From contig DATAWX010000165.1 of NCBI GenBank assembly GCA_036266995.1, positions 1-64,000 on the forward strand: 64,000 nt of DNA, given 5' to 3'. Source of the DNA: GCA-003244245 sp036266995. GTDB taxonomy: Bacteria > Actinomycetota > Actinomycetes > Mycobacteriales > Pseudonocardiaceae. The notes beneath the pieces are model-generated. The model was not told the DNA's origin. It made no database searches and saw only the letters and a program-made list of their open reading frames with translations. A program made the position numbers and the translations under genes. Shown piece by piece: positions 28,103-37,622 of this stretch (within the stretch, counting starts at the first letter, position 1; each line of letters opens with the position of its first letter).

Positions 28103-29152
28103 ATGTCGTCTCCTGTCACCGGGCCCGCCTCCGAACCTGTCACCAGCGAACGCCCCAGGGTGCTCTCCGGTATCCAGCCCACCGCGGACTCGTTTCACCT
28201 CGGCAACTACCTCGGCGCGATCCGGCAGTGGGTGGCATTACAGGCCGACCATGAGGCGTTCTACTGCGTGGTCGATCTGCATGCGATCACCGTCGAGCAG
28301 GATCCGGAGAAGCTGCGCCGGCGGACCCGGCTGGCCGCGGCGCAGATGCTGGCCTTGGGCGTCGACCCGGATCGCTCCACGGTGTTCGTGCAGAGTCACG
28401 TTCCCGAACACACCCAGCTGTGCTGGGTGCTGGAATGCCTCACCGGCTTCGGTGAAGCCTCCCGGATGACGCAGTTCAAGGACAAATCCGCCAAGCAAGG
28501 CGGCGACCGGGTGGGGGTCGCGCTGTTCACCTACCCGATTCTGCAGGCCGCGGACATCCTGCTGTACCAGGCCGACCAGGTGCCGGTGGGCGAGGATCAG
28601 CGCCAGCACATCGAGCTCACCCGGGACCTCGCCATCCGGTTCAACGCCCGCTACGGCCCTACGTTCACCGTGCCGGCCCCGCACATCGTCAAGGGCGCCG
28701 AGAAGATCTATGACCTGGCCGAACCGACAGCGAAGATGAGCAAGTCCGCGTCCTCGCCGGCCGGCGTGGTCGACCTGCTCGACGACCCGAAGGTGTCTGC
28801 CAAGAAGATCCGCTCCGCGGTCACCGACACGGGACGGGAGATTCACTACGACCCCGCAGCCAAGCCCGGGATCTCGAACCTGCTGGTGATCTACTCTGCG
28901 CTGTCCGGCCGCGGCATCGACGACCTGGTGGCGGCGTATGACGGCAAGGGTTATGGGGCGTTGAAATCCGACGTCGGCCAGGCCCTCGCCGACTTCGTCA
29001 CCCCGTTGCGCCAGGCAGTGGCCGGCTACACCGACGATCCGGCCGAACTGGACAAACTGCTGGCGCGAGGGGCCGAGCGAGCCCGCGACGTCGCCGGCCA
29101 GACCCTACGCGCGGTGTACAACCGAGTGGGATTTCTGCCGCCGACAGGCTGA
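28103..29152 (+). CDS. trpS: tryptophanyl-tRNA synthetase
   Basis: Class I synthetase charging tRNA-Trp, 349 residues. Signatures are VLSGIQPTADSFHLGNYLGA (HIGH-equivalent HLGN) and KMSKSASSPAG. The Trp-binding YPILQAADILLYQADQVPVG is intact. Position next to a YihY-type gene matches Rv3336c-Rv3335c. Confidence 0.97.
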   Translation: MSSPVTGPASEPVTSERPRVLSGIQPTADSFHLGNYLGAIRQWVALQADHEAFYCVVDLHAITVEQDPEKLRRRTRLAAAQMLALGVDPDRSTVFVQSHVPEHTQLCWVLECLTGFGEASRMTQFKDKSAKQGGDRVGVALFTYPILQAADILLYQADQVPVGEDQRQHIELTRDLAIRFNARYGPTFTVPAPHIVKGAEKIYDLAEPTAKMSKSASSPAGVVDLLDDPKVSAKKIRSAVTDTGREIHYDPAAKPGISNLLVIYSALSGRGIDDLVAAYDGKGYGALKSDVGQALADFVTPLRQAVAGYTDDPAELDKLLARGAERARDVAGQTLRAVYNRVGFLPPTG

Positions 29153-29182
29153 ATCCGCTCGTCCTCACTAGCGTAGGAGTGC

Positions 29183-30181
29183 ATGCGGGGAACCAGTCCA
29201 CAGCAGACGGACACGAAGCCATCCCTGCTCCAGCGGTACCGGTTGCGTTTCTCGTGGCTGGACCGTCTGGTGCGCGCCGGGCAGTCCTACACCGCCAACC
29301 ACGGCGACCATTACGCCGCGGCGATCACATTTTTCAGCGTGCTCTCGCTGGTGCCGCTGTTGATGATCGCCTTTGCTGCCGCGGGTTTCGTGCTCGCTGG
29401 TGACCCGCAGATGCTCCACCAGTTGCAGGATCAGATCCAGGCGGCGGCGCCTCCCGGATTGGGCGCGACTCTCAACCAGGTCATCGACGGGGCGATCAAA
29501 TCCCGTGACAGCGTGGGAATCGTGGGTCTGCTCGGCGCGCTGTACTCCGGACTGGGTTGGATGGGCAACCTCCGCGAGGCGCTCACCGCGCAGTGGCGAT
29601 TAACCCAGGGCGAGGGCGAGCAGCCGCCTGAATCGGCAGGCTTTCTGCGCACAAAGATCTTTGATCTGGTGGCGTTGCTTGGTCTGGGGCTGGCGCTGAT
29701 GGTGTCCTTCGCGCTGACCGGTATCGGCACCGCGTTCGCCAGCGTCGTGCTCAACACGTTGGGACTGGGGCAGATCCCCGGTGCTCGGCTGTTGCTCGTC
29801 GCACTCGCGGTGCTGGCGTCGGTGGCCGGCATGTGGCTGGTATTTCTCTGGGTGATCGCGCGGCTACCGCGGGAGCCGGTCCCACTGCGCAGCGCGACCA
29901 AGGCCGCGTGGTTCGGTGCGGTGGGTTTCGAGCTGCTCAAGCAGGCGTTCGCCATCTACCTGGACAGCGTCACCAACAGCCCCACCGGGCGACTGTTCGG
30001 CCCGGTGATCGGCCTGATGGTGTTCTCCTACTTCGTCTCCCGGTTCCTGCTTTTCCTCACCGCCTGGGCCGCCGTGGCGGCAAAGGACCAACTGCAAGTG
30101 GACGCGCCACCTACGGAGGCAGATCCGGGGGCGGTCGTTCCCGAGGTCGCGGTCGGGTCGGGTCCAGACGCCCCGCGCTAG
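29183..30181 (+). CDS. YihY/BrkB family inner-membrane protein
   Basis: A 332-residue polytopic protein with about six membrane helices. The family's typical start FFSVLSLVPLLMIAFAAAGF follows a polar N-terminus, and WMGNLREALTAQWRL and FGPVIGLMVFSYFVSRFLLF are recognisable. The older label ribonuclease BN is wrong for this family; its biochemical role is unknown. The C-terminus is acidic and cytoplasmic (DAPPTEADPGAVV). It follows trpS, as in mycobacteria. Confidence 0.85.
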   Translation: MRGTSPQQTDTKPSLLQRYRLRFSWLDRLVRAGQSYTANHGDHYAAAITFFSVLSLVPLLMIAFAAAGFVLAGDPQMLHQLQDQIQAAAPPGLGATLNQVIDGAIKSRDSVGIVGLLGALYSGLGWMGNLREALTAQWRLTQGEGEQPPESAGFLRTKIFDLVALLGLGLALMVSFALTGIGTAFASVVLNTLGLGQIPGARLLLVALAVLASVAGMWLVFLWVIARLPREPVPLRSATKAAWFGAVGFELLKQAFAIYLDSVTNSPTGRLFGPVIGLMVFSYFVSRFLLFLTAWAAVAAKDQLQVDAPPTEADPGAVVPEVAVGSGPDAPR

Positions 30182-30213
30182 TGGCGTTGCGGCTCGCCGA
30201 GAATCCCTGACCT

Positions 30214-30231
30214 GGTAAACCGGGGTTTACC
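30214..30231. promoter_or_regulatory. palindromic operator-like site upstream of small membrane gene
   Basis: GGTAAACCGGGGTTTACC: arms GGTAAACC and GGTTTACC pair perfectly around GG. It lies about 70 bases before a 59-aa membrane protein with its own ribosome site. The cognate regulator is unknown. Confidence 0.5.
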
Positions 30232-30302
30232 CCGATGCGCGCACGTCTGGGTAGGCGTGTACTGCAGCAGCGGGCCCATCACAGTGTCGCTAGGAGAACA
30301 CC

Positions 30303-30482
30303 ATGCAAACGTTACTCAAGGTGCTCGGGATCATCGCCCTGATCTGGATCGGTTTCATGGTGTTGGGCGTTGTTTTCAAGTTCCTCATCTGGGCGCTGGT
30401 CATCGGTGCGGTGCTGTTCGTCGGGTCGGCCGCCTACGCCGCGGTGAAGAGCAAGTCGGACCGGCACGCGCTGGACCGGTGA
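30303..30482 (+). CDS. 59-residue small membrane protein
   Basis: ATG at 30303 follows AGGAGAACACC. The peptide begins MQTLLKVLGIIALIWIGFMV and has two membrane helices split by VFKFLIWALVIGAVLF, ending in the basic/polar tail KSKSDRHALDR. Similar tiny two-helix proteins are widespread in actinobacteria and their function is unknown. It has its own upstream palindrome, so it is probably a separately regulated unit. It ends 4 bases before the cinA stop on the other strand. Confidence 0.7.
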   Translation: MQTLLKVLGIIALIWIGFMVLGVVFKFLIWALVIGAVLFVGSAAYAAVKSKSDRHALDR

Positions 30483-30485
30483 CGA

Positions 30486-31772
30486 TCAGGCCGGGTCCTG
30501 CCTCAGCAGAACCCGCCGGAGCTGGTGCATCGCGACGGTCACTGATCGATCACGAATCTCGGCACGGTCGCCGGGCAGCACCGGGTCGCTGGCCGCCACC
30601 GTGCCGTCGCTGGTGGTCACACACACGCACACGTAGCCGACCGGCTTGGTGTCGGTGCCCCCACCTGGGCCGGCCACCCCGGTGATCCCCACCCCGAGGT
30701 CGGCACTGAAGCGGTCCCGGGCCCCGTCGGCCATCGCCCGGGCCACCTCCGGGGACACCGCACCGTGCTGCTCGATCAGCTCCAGCGCCACGCCCAGCAG
30801 TTCGGTCTTCGCGGCGTTGGAGTAGGCCACCACACCGCCGGCGACGTAGTCGGACGACCCCGGCTGCTCGGTGAGCCGGGCCGCCAGCAACCCGCCGGTG
30901 CACGATTCCGCGAGGCCGATGCGCCGTCCCCGCAGCAGGCCGGCGATCTGCTGGTCCAGCGATGTGCCGTCGGTCGAGAACACATACCGGGCGTGCTTCG
31001 CGCGAATCTGGTCCACCAGCGCATCGCGGGTCGCCTCGGCGCCGGGCCGATGCCGGATGTCGATCACCAGCTCAGCGCGGCGCAGGCAGGTGGTGATCTC
31101 CAGTGGCGTCAGGTCCAGCGTCTCGCCCACCTCGCGCAGCGTCACCGCGATCTGTGACTCGGGTAACCCGAACAGCCGCAGCTGCGCGGACTCGAAGGGC
31201 CGCGTGCGCGCCAACACGGCTTTGACAGCGGGGGTGGCCAGCGCCGCAGGCCACATCGCCTGCAGTTCTCGGGGTGGTCCCGGCAATACGATCACCGTCG
31301 GTCCGCCGTCGATCGGGACCACCAGCCCGGGTGCCGTCCCCGCCGGGTCGAGGGTCTGCGCGCCGCGGGGGACCATCGCCTGCTTGCGGTTCGCCGCCAG
31401 CATCCCCGCTGGATCGAAACCTGACAGCCGGCGGAACCGGGCCAGGATCGCCGCGATCCGCTGCTCCATCGCCTCGTCGAGCTCCAACTTCATCCCGGCG
31501 AACCCGGCGACCACCTCGGCGGTCACGTCGTCAGCGGTCGGGCCCAGCCCACCGCTGGTGACGACCAGCTCAACGCCCTGATCCGCGACGAATCGCAGCG
31601 CTGCGGCCAGGTCCGCCGGGCGGTCCCCAACACAGAGCAGATGCGCGACCTCGACGCCCAACTCACCCAACCGCTGCGCCAACCACGGACCGTTGCGGTC
31701 GGTGAGCAGGCCGGTGAGCAGCTCCGTCCCGGTGACCACGATTCCTGCCCGGACATCGGTGCTGTTACTCAC
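30486..31772 (-). CDS. cinA: CinA family protein (nicotinamide-nucleotide amidase with N-terminal CinA domain)
   Basis: About 428 residues in two domains. The N-terminal MoCF-like domain has AGIVVTGTELLTGLLTDRNG and VVTSGGLGPTADDVT. The C-terminal PncC deamidase domain has GLAESCTGGLLAARLTEQPG and AVSPEVARAMADGARDR, then GITGVAGPGGGT. It recycles damaged or spent pyridine nucleotides (NMN to nicotinate mononucleotide). GTG at 31772 begins VSNSTDVRAG; GTG at 31781 is an alternative. Complete. Confidence 0.9.
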   Translation of the reverse strand: MSNSTDVRAGIVVTGTELLTGLLTDRNGPWLAQRLGELGVEVAHLLCVGDRPADLAAALRFVADQGVELVVTSGGLGPTADDVTAEVVAGFAGMKLELDEAMEQRIAAILARFRRLSGFDPAGMLAANRKQAMVPRGAQTLDPAGTAPGLVVPIDGGPTVIVLPGPPRELQAMWPAALATPAVKAVLARTRPFESAQLRLFGLPESQIAVTLREVGETLDLTPLEITTCLRRAELVIDIRHRPGAEATRDALVDQIRAKHARYVFSTDGTSLDQQIAGLLRGRRIGLAESCTGGLLAARLTEQPGSSDYVAGGVVAYSNAAKTELLGVALELIEQHGAVSPEVARAMADGARDRFSADLGVGITGVAGPGGGTDTKPVGYVCVCVTTSDGTVAASDPVLPGDRAEIRDRSVTVAMHQLRRVLLRQDPA

Positions 31773-31819
31773 GAGACGCACGCTAGCGCGGCAGGCATGC
31801 TTGCTGCCGGGAGGCCACG

Positions 31820-33808
31820 ATGAGATTCAGGCGTACCGCGAGCGCAGCCTCACCCGATACGGGTACGCCGACGCTGATCGGCGTCGATGATCTCGCGACT
31901 CCATGGTGGGCGAAGGTCGGCGAGGACATGGCCGGCTCGAGTGCTGGTCGGATGCTGCGGGCGGCACCGGTCGCCTTGACCGTCCTGGTGCGTCTGGCCT
32001 GGCAGACCTCGCCGCGGTTGACGTTGCTGGCCGCCGTTGTCCAGCTGGTCTCGGGGGGTACCACGGCGTTCGGGTTGTTGGCCACCGCGAACGTGTTCGC
32101 CCAGCTTCTGCAGCAGGGCCCGACTCCGCAGCGGGTGGTGGCGGCGCTACCGGCGCTGCTGCTGGTGATGGCCTCCTATGCGGCTCGGGGGCTGCTGGAC
32201 GCGGCGGTCGGCGCCGTTCAGGCGGTGCTGGCTCCGTTGGTGGAGCTGCGCGCTCAGGACGAGCTGCACGCCGCGGTGATCGGCGCGGAGCTGGTTGCCT
32301 TCGACGACGCTGATTTCGTGGAGTTGGTGCGCCGGACGTCCACGCGGGGGATTTCCAGCGTCCGCCAGGGGGTGACCGACGCCGGGAACCTGCTCAGCTC
32401 GGCGATCTCGCTCGCCGCCGCGATCGTCACCGCCGGCCTGCTCAACCCCGTGCTGGCGCCGGTGGTGCTGCTGGCCGCGGCGCCCAACGGCTGGGCGAGC
32501 ATGCGTTCGGCGATGCTGTCCTACGAGTCGTTCGTGCGGATGGTCTCGCGCATGCGCCGGCTGGGCATCACCGGTGACATGATCACTAGCCGGCGCCAGG
32601 CAGCCGAGGTCCGTGCCTTCACCACCCAGGACACCCTGCTGGGCGAGCATCGTCGGATCGGATCCCAGGTCACCACGGAGGCCGTTCGAGTTGAGCACCG
32701 CAAGACCGCGATCCGGCTGGTCGGGCGCGGCCTGGCGGGGATCGGCACAGCGCTGGCCTACGGTGTGCTCGGCGCGCTGCTCTACGCCGGGGAGATGCCG
32801 CTTGCCCTGGCCGGGGCGGCGGCGGTCGCGATGCGCACCGCGAGCACGGCGGTGTCCACCACGGTCTTCGCCGCCAACCGGCTCTTTGAGCACAGCTTCT
32901 ACCTCGACTTGTTGACCAGTTGCTTGGCCCAGGCCCGCGGCTACCACCGGCCGGCCGCCGTGGAGCGACTGCCGCGCGATCCGCAGCGCATCGAGTTGCG
33001 CGAGGTGTCCTTCAGCTACCCGGGTAAGGACGAGCCCGCACTGCATCGGATCAACTTGACGATCAGCCGCGGCCAGGTCATTGCCCTGGTGGGAGAGAAC
33101 GGCTCGGGTAAGTCCACTCTCGCCAAAGTGATCACCGGGCTCTACCTGCCCGATCAGGGACAGGTGAGCTGGGACGGGGTGGACATCGCCAAGGTCGACC
33201 AGGGCGAGCTGCACTCCCAGGTCGCGGTCGTCTTGCAGAACCCCGTCGAGTGGCCGATGACCGCCGAGAACAACGTCCGCATCGGCCGGTTGGAACGCCC
33301 CGATCCCGAGGGCAGCGTGCTGGCCGCCGCCGCGGCCGACTCCGGCGCCGACGCCGTGGTCGCCGACCTTCCCGACGGCTGGCGCAGTGTGCTGTCCCGG
33401 GAGTTCCAGAACGGGTGTGACCTGTCCGGTGGGCAGTGGCAACGGATCAGCGTGGCTCGCGGGCTGTACCGGGACGCACCGCTGCTCGTCGCCGACGAGC
33501 CCACCGCCGCGATGGACGCCCGAGCCGAGCACGCCGTGTTCCAATCCCTTCAGATGCTCAGGCGCGCGGGTGACATGTCAGGCAACGGTTCGGCGACCAC
33601 CCGAACGACGGTGCTGGTCACTCACCGGCTCGCCAATATCCGCCACGCCGACCAGATCATTGTCTTGGACCGCGGCCACATCACCGAGCAGGGCACCCAC
33701 CAGGAACTGATGGCCCGCAGTGGCGGGTACGCCGAGCTGTTCACCCTGCAAGCGCGCGCCTACCTCGACGGCACCGACGAACCCGACCGGCTGAGTCAGC
33801 CCGGATGA
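31820..33808 (+). CDS. ABC exporter, fused permease and ATPase
   Basis: A 662-residue half-transporter. Six-helix membrane domain occupies about residues 45-370, and an ATPase domain starts at about 385: Walker A GENGSGKST, signature LSGGQWQRISVARGLYRD, Walker B LLVADEPTAAMD, switch His in VTHRLA. The LSGGQWQR form and the non-canonical ADEPTAAMD are typical of exporters found with lanthipeptide and other peptide clusters, but no precursor or modifying enzyme lies nearby. ATG at 31820 follows GGGAGG. It could equally export lipid or drug. Confidence 0.87.
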   Translation: MRFRRTASAASPDTGTPTLIGVDDLATPWWAKVGEDMAGSSAGRMLRAAPVALTVLVRLAWQTSPRLTLLAAVVQLVSGGTTAFGLLATANVFAQLLQQGPTPQRVVAALPALLLVMASYAARGLLDAAVGAVQAVLAPLVELRAQDELHAAVIGAELVAFDDADFVELVRRTSTRGISSVRQGVTDAGNLLSSAISLAAAIVTAGLLNPVLAPVVLLAAAPNGWASMRSAMLSYESFVRMVSRMRRLGITGDMITSRRQAAEVRAFTTQDTLLGEHRRIGSQVTTEAVRVEHRKTAIRLVGRGLAGIGTALAYGVLGALLYAGEMPLALAGAAAVAMRTASTAVSTTVFAANRLFEHSFYLDLLTSCLAQARGYHRPAAVERLPRDPQRIELREVSFSYPGKDEPALHRINLTISRGQVIALVGENGSGKSTLAKVITGLYLPDQGQVSWDGVDIAKVDQGELHSQVAVVLQNPVEWPMTAENNVRIGRLERPDPEGSVLAAAAADSGADAVVADLPDGWRSVLSREFQNGCDLSGGQWQRISVARGLYRDAPLLVADEPTAAMDARAEHAVFQSLQMLRRAGDMSGNGSATTRTTVLVTHRLANIRHADQIIVLDRGHITEQGTHQELMARSGGYAELFTLQARAYLDGTDEPDRLSQPG

Positions 33809-33838
33809 GCGCCCAGCGAGACGTCAGCGGGGGGCGGC

Positions 33839-36800
33839 TCAGACGGCAACAGTGATGCCGCGGATGCTCTTGAGTTCGCCCAGCAGCGCCGAAGACACCG
33901 TGATGGGGTAGTTCTCGATAGCGATCTCGGTCTTGCGCGCCCCGTGGCAGAGCAGGATGTGCAGCCGGGTGTCACCCTTGTTCGCTACCAGTGCGGAGCG
34001 CAGCTCGGCTGCCCCCTCGGAATCCAGTTGGCTGGCCTCGACGCGCAGCACGAACGGCGGTTCATCGCCAGGTCGTTTCTCGGCGTCGCTGATATCCAGC
34101 GGTACCACCGCCGATCCGAAGACCGACATCTTGTCATCCCGCCAGTTGACCCGGCCCTTGATCGCCACGGCGGTGTCGGGGATCAGGTCCTCGGACAGCA
34201 CAGCGTAGGACTTGGCGAAGAACAGCACCTCCATCGAGGCGTCGAGGTCTTCCAGCGTGACGATCGCCCAGGACTCACCATTCTTGTTCACCCGCTTGTC
34301 GACCGAGGAGATCATCCCGGCGAGCACTATCTCACCCTCCGTGGGTGTCTCATCCAGGAGGGCGGCGATGGGTTTCGGAGCGTGCTTGCGCAGAATCCGC
34401 TCGGCGCCGTCAAGCGGATGAGCGGAGACGTACAGGCCGAGCATCTCCCGTTCGTAGGCCAGCAGTTGCTTACGCGGGTACTCCTGCGGTTCGAATTTCA
34501 GGTGCGCCAGCGGGGAGGACTCCGGTGTGGCGCAGGCGCCCCCGTCGCCGCCGAACAGGTCGAACTGGCCTCGCTCCTGCTCGCGTTTAAGGCCGATGAC
34601 CGCATCGACGGCCATCTCATGCACTGTGATCAGGGATAGCCGAGTGTGGCCCAGGGAGTCGAAGGCGCCGGCCTTGATCAGCGACTCGATGGTGCGCTTG
34701 TTGCAGCACACCAGCTCGACCTTGTCCAGGAAGTCGGTGAAGGAGGTGAAACGGCCCTTGGTCTCCCTCGTCCTGATGATGGACGCCACGACGTTGGCGC
34801 CGACGTTGCGCACCGCGCCCAGCCCGAACCGGACGTCGCTGCCCACCGCGGCGAACCGCAGACCGGAGTCGTTGACGTCCGGGGGCAGGACCTTGATGCC
34901 CATCCTGCGGCATTCCGCGAGGTAGATCGCGGACTTGTCCTTGTTGTCCCCGATCGAGGTGAGCTGGGCGGCCATGAACTCGGTCGGGTAGTTGGCCTTG
35001 AGGTACGCCGTCCAGTAGGAGACCAGCCCGTAGCCGGCGGTGTGCGACTTGTTGAACGCATACCCGGCGAACGGGAGCATCACGTCCCACAGGGTCTGAG
35101 TGGCCTGGGGGGAGAAGCCCTTGCCCATCATCCCGGCCCGGAACCGCTCGAACTCTTTCTCGATGATCTCTTTCTTTTTCTTGCCCATCGCGCGGCGCAG
35201 CAGGTCAGCGCCACCGAGGCTGTAGCCGGCCAACTGCTGGGCGATGGCCATCACCTGCTCTTGGTAGACCAGCAGGTGGTAGGTCTCGCCCAGGATGGGC
35301 TCCAGGGCCTCCTTGAGCTCGGGGTGGATCGGGGCGATCGCCTGGCGGGAGTTGGACCGCTCGGCGTAGTGGAGGTGGGCGTTGGCGGCCATCGGGCCGG
35401 GCCGGTACAGGGCGAGAACGGCGGCGATGTCACCGAAGTGAGTGGGTGCCAGTGCCCGCAGCAGCGACCGCATCGCGGCACCGTCAAGCTGGAACACCCC
35501 GAGCGTGTGGCCGCTGGAGAGCAGCTTGTACGTCGCCTCGTCGTCAAGGTTCAGCGTGGCGGTGTCGATCTCGCGACCGTGATTGGTCTTGACCGCCTCG
35601 ACGGTGTCACTGATGACCGTCAGCGTGCGCAGGCCCAGGAAATCCATCTTGAGCAGGCCGATGTCCTCACACGACGGGTAGTCCCAGCCGGTGATGATCG
35701 AGCCGTCATCGCGCATCCACAGCGGGATCACGTCCAGCAGAGGCTGCGAGGACATGATCACAGCGCAGGCGTGCACCCCGGCGTTACGGACCAGGCCCTC
35801 CAGACCGCGGGCGGTGTCCATGATCTTGCCGACCTGCGGGTCGGTCTCGGCCAGCGACCGCACCTCGGTGGCCTCGGTGTAACGCGGATGCTTCGGGTCG
35901 AAGATGCCGTGCAGCGGGATGTCCTCGGCGGCCACCGCCGGCGGCAGTGCCTTGGAGATCCGGTCGGCGATGGAGAAACCGGGCTGGCCGTGCAGGACCC
36001 GGGCGGCGTCTTTGATGGCGGCCTTGGTCTTGATCGTGCCGAAGGTGATGACCTGCGCGATGTTCGCCGCGCCCCACTTGTTGACCGTGTACTCCATCAC
36101 CTCCCCGCGCCGGCGCTCGTCGAAGTCGAGGTCGATGTCGGGAGGTGAGATCCGCTCGGGGTTGAGGAACCGCTCGAAGATCAGGGAGTGCCCGATCGGG
36201 TCGAGGTCGGTGATCTGCAGGATGTAGGCCACCAGGGATCCGGTCGCCGAGCCCCGGCCCGGTCCAACGGAGATCTTCTGGCGCTTGGCCCACCGGACCA
36301 GGTCCCCGACGACCAGGAAGTAGCCCGGGAATCCCATCTGGGAGATCACGCCCAGCTCGTGCTCGACGCGATCGAGGTAGGGCTGGGTCATCCCCTCGGG
36401 GAACCGTTCCAGTGCGTAGCGCTCGACTTCGCGGCGCAGCAGCAGGTCTTCGGTCTCGCCCTCGGCCAGCGGGAACCGGGGCATCCGGTCGACCTCGGCG
36501 TAGACCTCCGCGTAGGACCCGACCCGCTCGGCGATCAGCAGGGTGGCGTCGGCGGCCCCCGGCACTTCGGTGTCCCAGTAGTCGCGCATCTCCTGCGCGG
36601 GCTTCAGGTAGTAACCCTCGCCTTCGAACTTGAACCGGTTCGGGTCATCCATCGTCTTGCCCGACTGCACGCACAGCAGCGCCTCGTGCGCCAGCGCCTG
36701 GTCCTGGGTCACGTAATGGCTGTCGTTGGTCGCCACCGGCGTCAGCCCGAGCTTGCGGCCGATCTCCAGCAGACCCTCGCGGACCGACCCCTCGATGGAC

Positions 36801-37402
36801 AGGCCATGGTCCATCAGCTCGAGAAAGAAGTTGTCCGGGCCGAAGATGTCGCGGTAGTCGCTGGCAGCTTGCAGAGCCTGGTCGGTCTGGCCCAGGCGCA
36901 GCCGGGTCTGCACCTCACCGGACGGGCAGCCGGTCGTCGCGATGATCCCGCCGGCGTGCTCGGCGATCAGGTCACGGTCCATGCGGGGCTTGCGATAGGT
37001 GCCTTCGAACGAGGCCAGGCTCGACAGCCGGAACAGGTTGCGCAACCCGGTGGCGTTCTCCGCGAGCATCGTCATGTGCAGAAACGCACCCGCACCCGAG
37101 ACGTCACCGCCCATGCCCGACTCGTCGGTGGAGCGCTGGTGCAGCTGACCCCAGAACACCGGCTTCTTGTGGTAGCGGCTGGCCGGTGCCACGTACGCCT
37201 CGATACCGATGATCGGCTTGATCCCGGCGCCCGTGGCCTTGCGGTAGAACTCCGCCGACGCGTACATGTTGCCGTGATCCGTCATCGCCACCGCGGTCAT
37301 CCCCAGCCGCGCGGCCTCCGTGAACAGCGGACCGACCTTGGCCGCACCGTCCAACATCGAGTACTCGGTGTGCACGTGCAGGTGGACGAACGAGTCGGAC
37401 AA
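33839..37402 (-). CDS. dnaE: DNA polymerase III alpha subunit (replicative)
   Basis: Main chromosomal replicase, 1187 residues. PHP domain starts FVHLHVHTEYSMLDGAAKVG and includes MTDHGNMY. The three catalytic aspartates include PPDIDLDFDERRRGEV. The fingers region has VLALYRPGPM and LLRRAMGKKK. A helix-hairpin-helix, an OB-fold (EIVLAGMISSVDKRVNKNGE) and a C-terminal tau-binding region follow. Complete; distinct from DnaE2 at 20 kb. Unlike in mycobacteria it is convergent with a peptide-type ABC exporter. Confidence 0.97.
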   Translation of the reverse strand: MSDSFVHLHVHTEYSMLDGAAKVGPLFTEAARLGMTAVAMTDHGNMYASAEFYRKATGAGIKPIIGIEAYVAPASRYHKKPVFWGQLHQRSTDESGMGGDVSGAGAFLHMTMLAENATGLRNLFRLSSLASFEGTYRKPRMDRDLIAEHAGGIIATTGCPSGEVQTRLRLGQTDQALQAASDYRDIFGPDNFFLELMDHGLSIEGSVREGLLEIGRKLGLTPVATNDSHYVTQDQALAHEALLCVQSGKTMDDPNRFKFEGEGYYLKPAQEMRDYWDTEVPGAADATLLIAERVGSYAEVYAEVDRMPRFPLAEGETEDLLLRREVERYALERFPEGMTQPYLDRVEHELGVISQMGFPGYFLVVGDLVRWAKRQKISVGPGRGSATGSLVAYILQITDLDPIGHSLIFERFLNPERISPPDIDLDFDERRRGEVMEYTVNKWGAANIAQVITFGTIKTKAAIKDAARVLHGQPGFSIADRISKALPPAVAAEDIPLHGIFDPKHPRYTEATEVRSLAETDPQVGKIMDTARGLEGLVRNAGVHACAVIMSSQPLLDVIPLWMRDDGSIITGWDYPSCEDIGLLKMDFLGLRTLTVISDTVEAVKTNHGREIDTATLNLDDEATYKLLSSGHTLGVFQLDGAAMRSLLRALAPTHFGDIAAVLALYRPGPMAANAHLHYAERSNSRQAIAPIHPELKEALEPILGETYHLLVYQEQVMAIAQQLAGYSLGGADLLRRAMGKKKKEIIEKEFERFRAGMMGKGFSPQATQTLWDVMLPFAGYAFNKSHTAGYGLVSYWTAYLKANYPTEFMAAQLTSIGDNKDKSAIYLAECRRMGIKVLPPDVNDSGLRFAAVGSDVRFGLGAVRNVGANVVASIIRTRETKGRFTSFTDFLDKVELVCCNKRTIESLIKAGAFDSLGHTRLSLITVHEMAVDAVIGLKREQERGQFDLFGGDGGACATPESSPLAHLKFEPQEYPRKQLLAYEREMLGLYVSAHPLDGAERILRKHAPKPIAALLDETPTEGEIVLAGMISSVDKRVNKNGESWAIVTLEDLDASMEVLFFAKSYAVLSEDLIPDTAVAIKGRVNWRDDKMSVFGSAVVPLDISDAEKRPGDEPPFVLRVEASQLDSEGAAELRSALVANKGDTRLHILLCHGARKTEIAIENYPITVSSALLGELKSIRGITVAV

Positions 37403-37536
37403 GACTCTCCCTGGGGCGTTCAGCGCGGGCCTATCCGCAAGACGCCTGTGGTCGCTCAGGGTTGTCGCGCAGTCTCGGAGAGTTGAAGCGCTACTGCTCG
37501 AATCGAGTGTCTGTCGAACTCCCGAACTGGCAATAA

Positions 37537-37548
37537 AACATATATGTT
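37537..37548. promoter_or_regulatory. AT-rich palindrome, probable old toxin-antitoxin operator
   Basis: AACATATATGTT is a perfect 12-bp palindrome, conspicuous in this GC-rich setting, directly before the toxin stub and antitoxin. It may be the autoregulatory operator or overlap the -10 of the antitoxin promoter. Confidence 0.45.
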
Positions 37549-37550
37549 AT

Positions 37551-37622
37551 GGTGCCATCCCGCTGGCCGCGCGGCGGTTCGCCGAGCATGTCGTGGCACT
37601 GGACGGAAAGGACGGGAGATGA
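37551..37622 (+). pseudogene. C-terminal stub of a HigB/RelE-like toxin
   Basis: The frame ending at TGA 37620-37622 reads GAIPLAARRFAEHVVALDGK. This resembles the end of actinobacterial HigB/Gp49-type toxins (W-Y-x3-IPLAxRRFxEHL). It overlaps the antitoxin start by ATGA, the classic toxin-antitoxin junction. Everything upstream in this frame lacks homology and runs back into the dnaE promoter area, so about 90 residues of toxin have been lost. Confidence 0.5.

Noticed and set aside
32147..33544. A 465-residue minus-strand frame opposite the ABC exporter
   Set aside because: Gly/His/Arg-rich shadow of a clearly recognised exporter gene.
34646..37486. Two long plus-strand frames (500 and 432 residues) opposite dnaE
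   Set aside because: Shadow frames of the dnaE coding sequence, with His/Gly/Arg-rich text and no domain.
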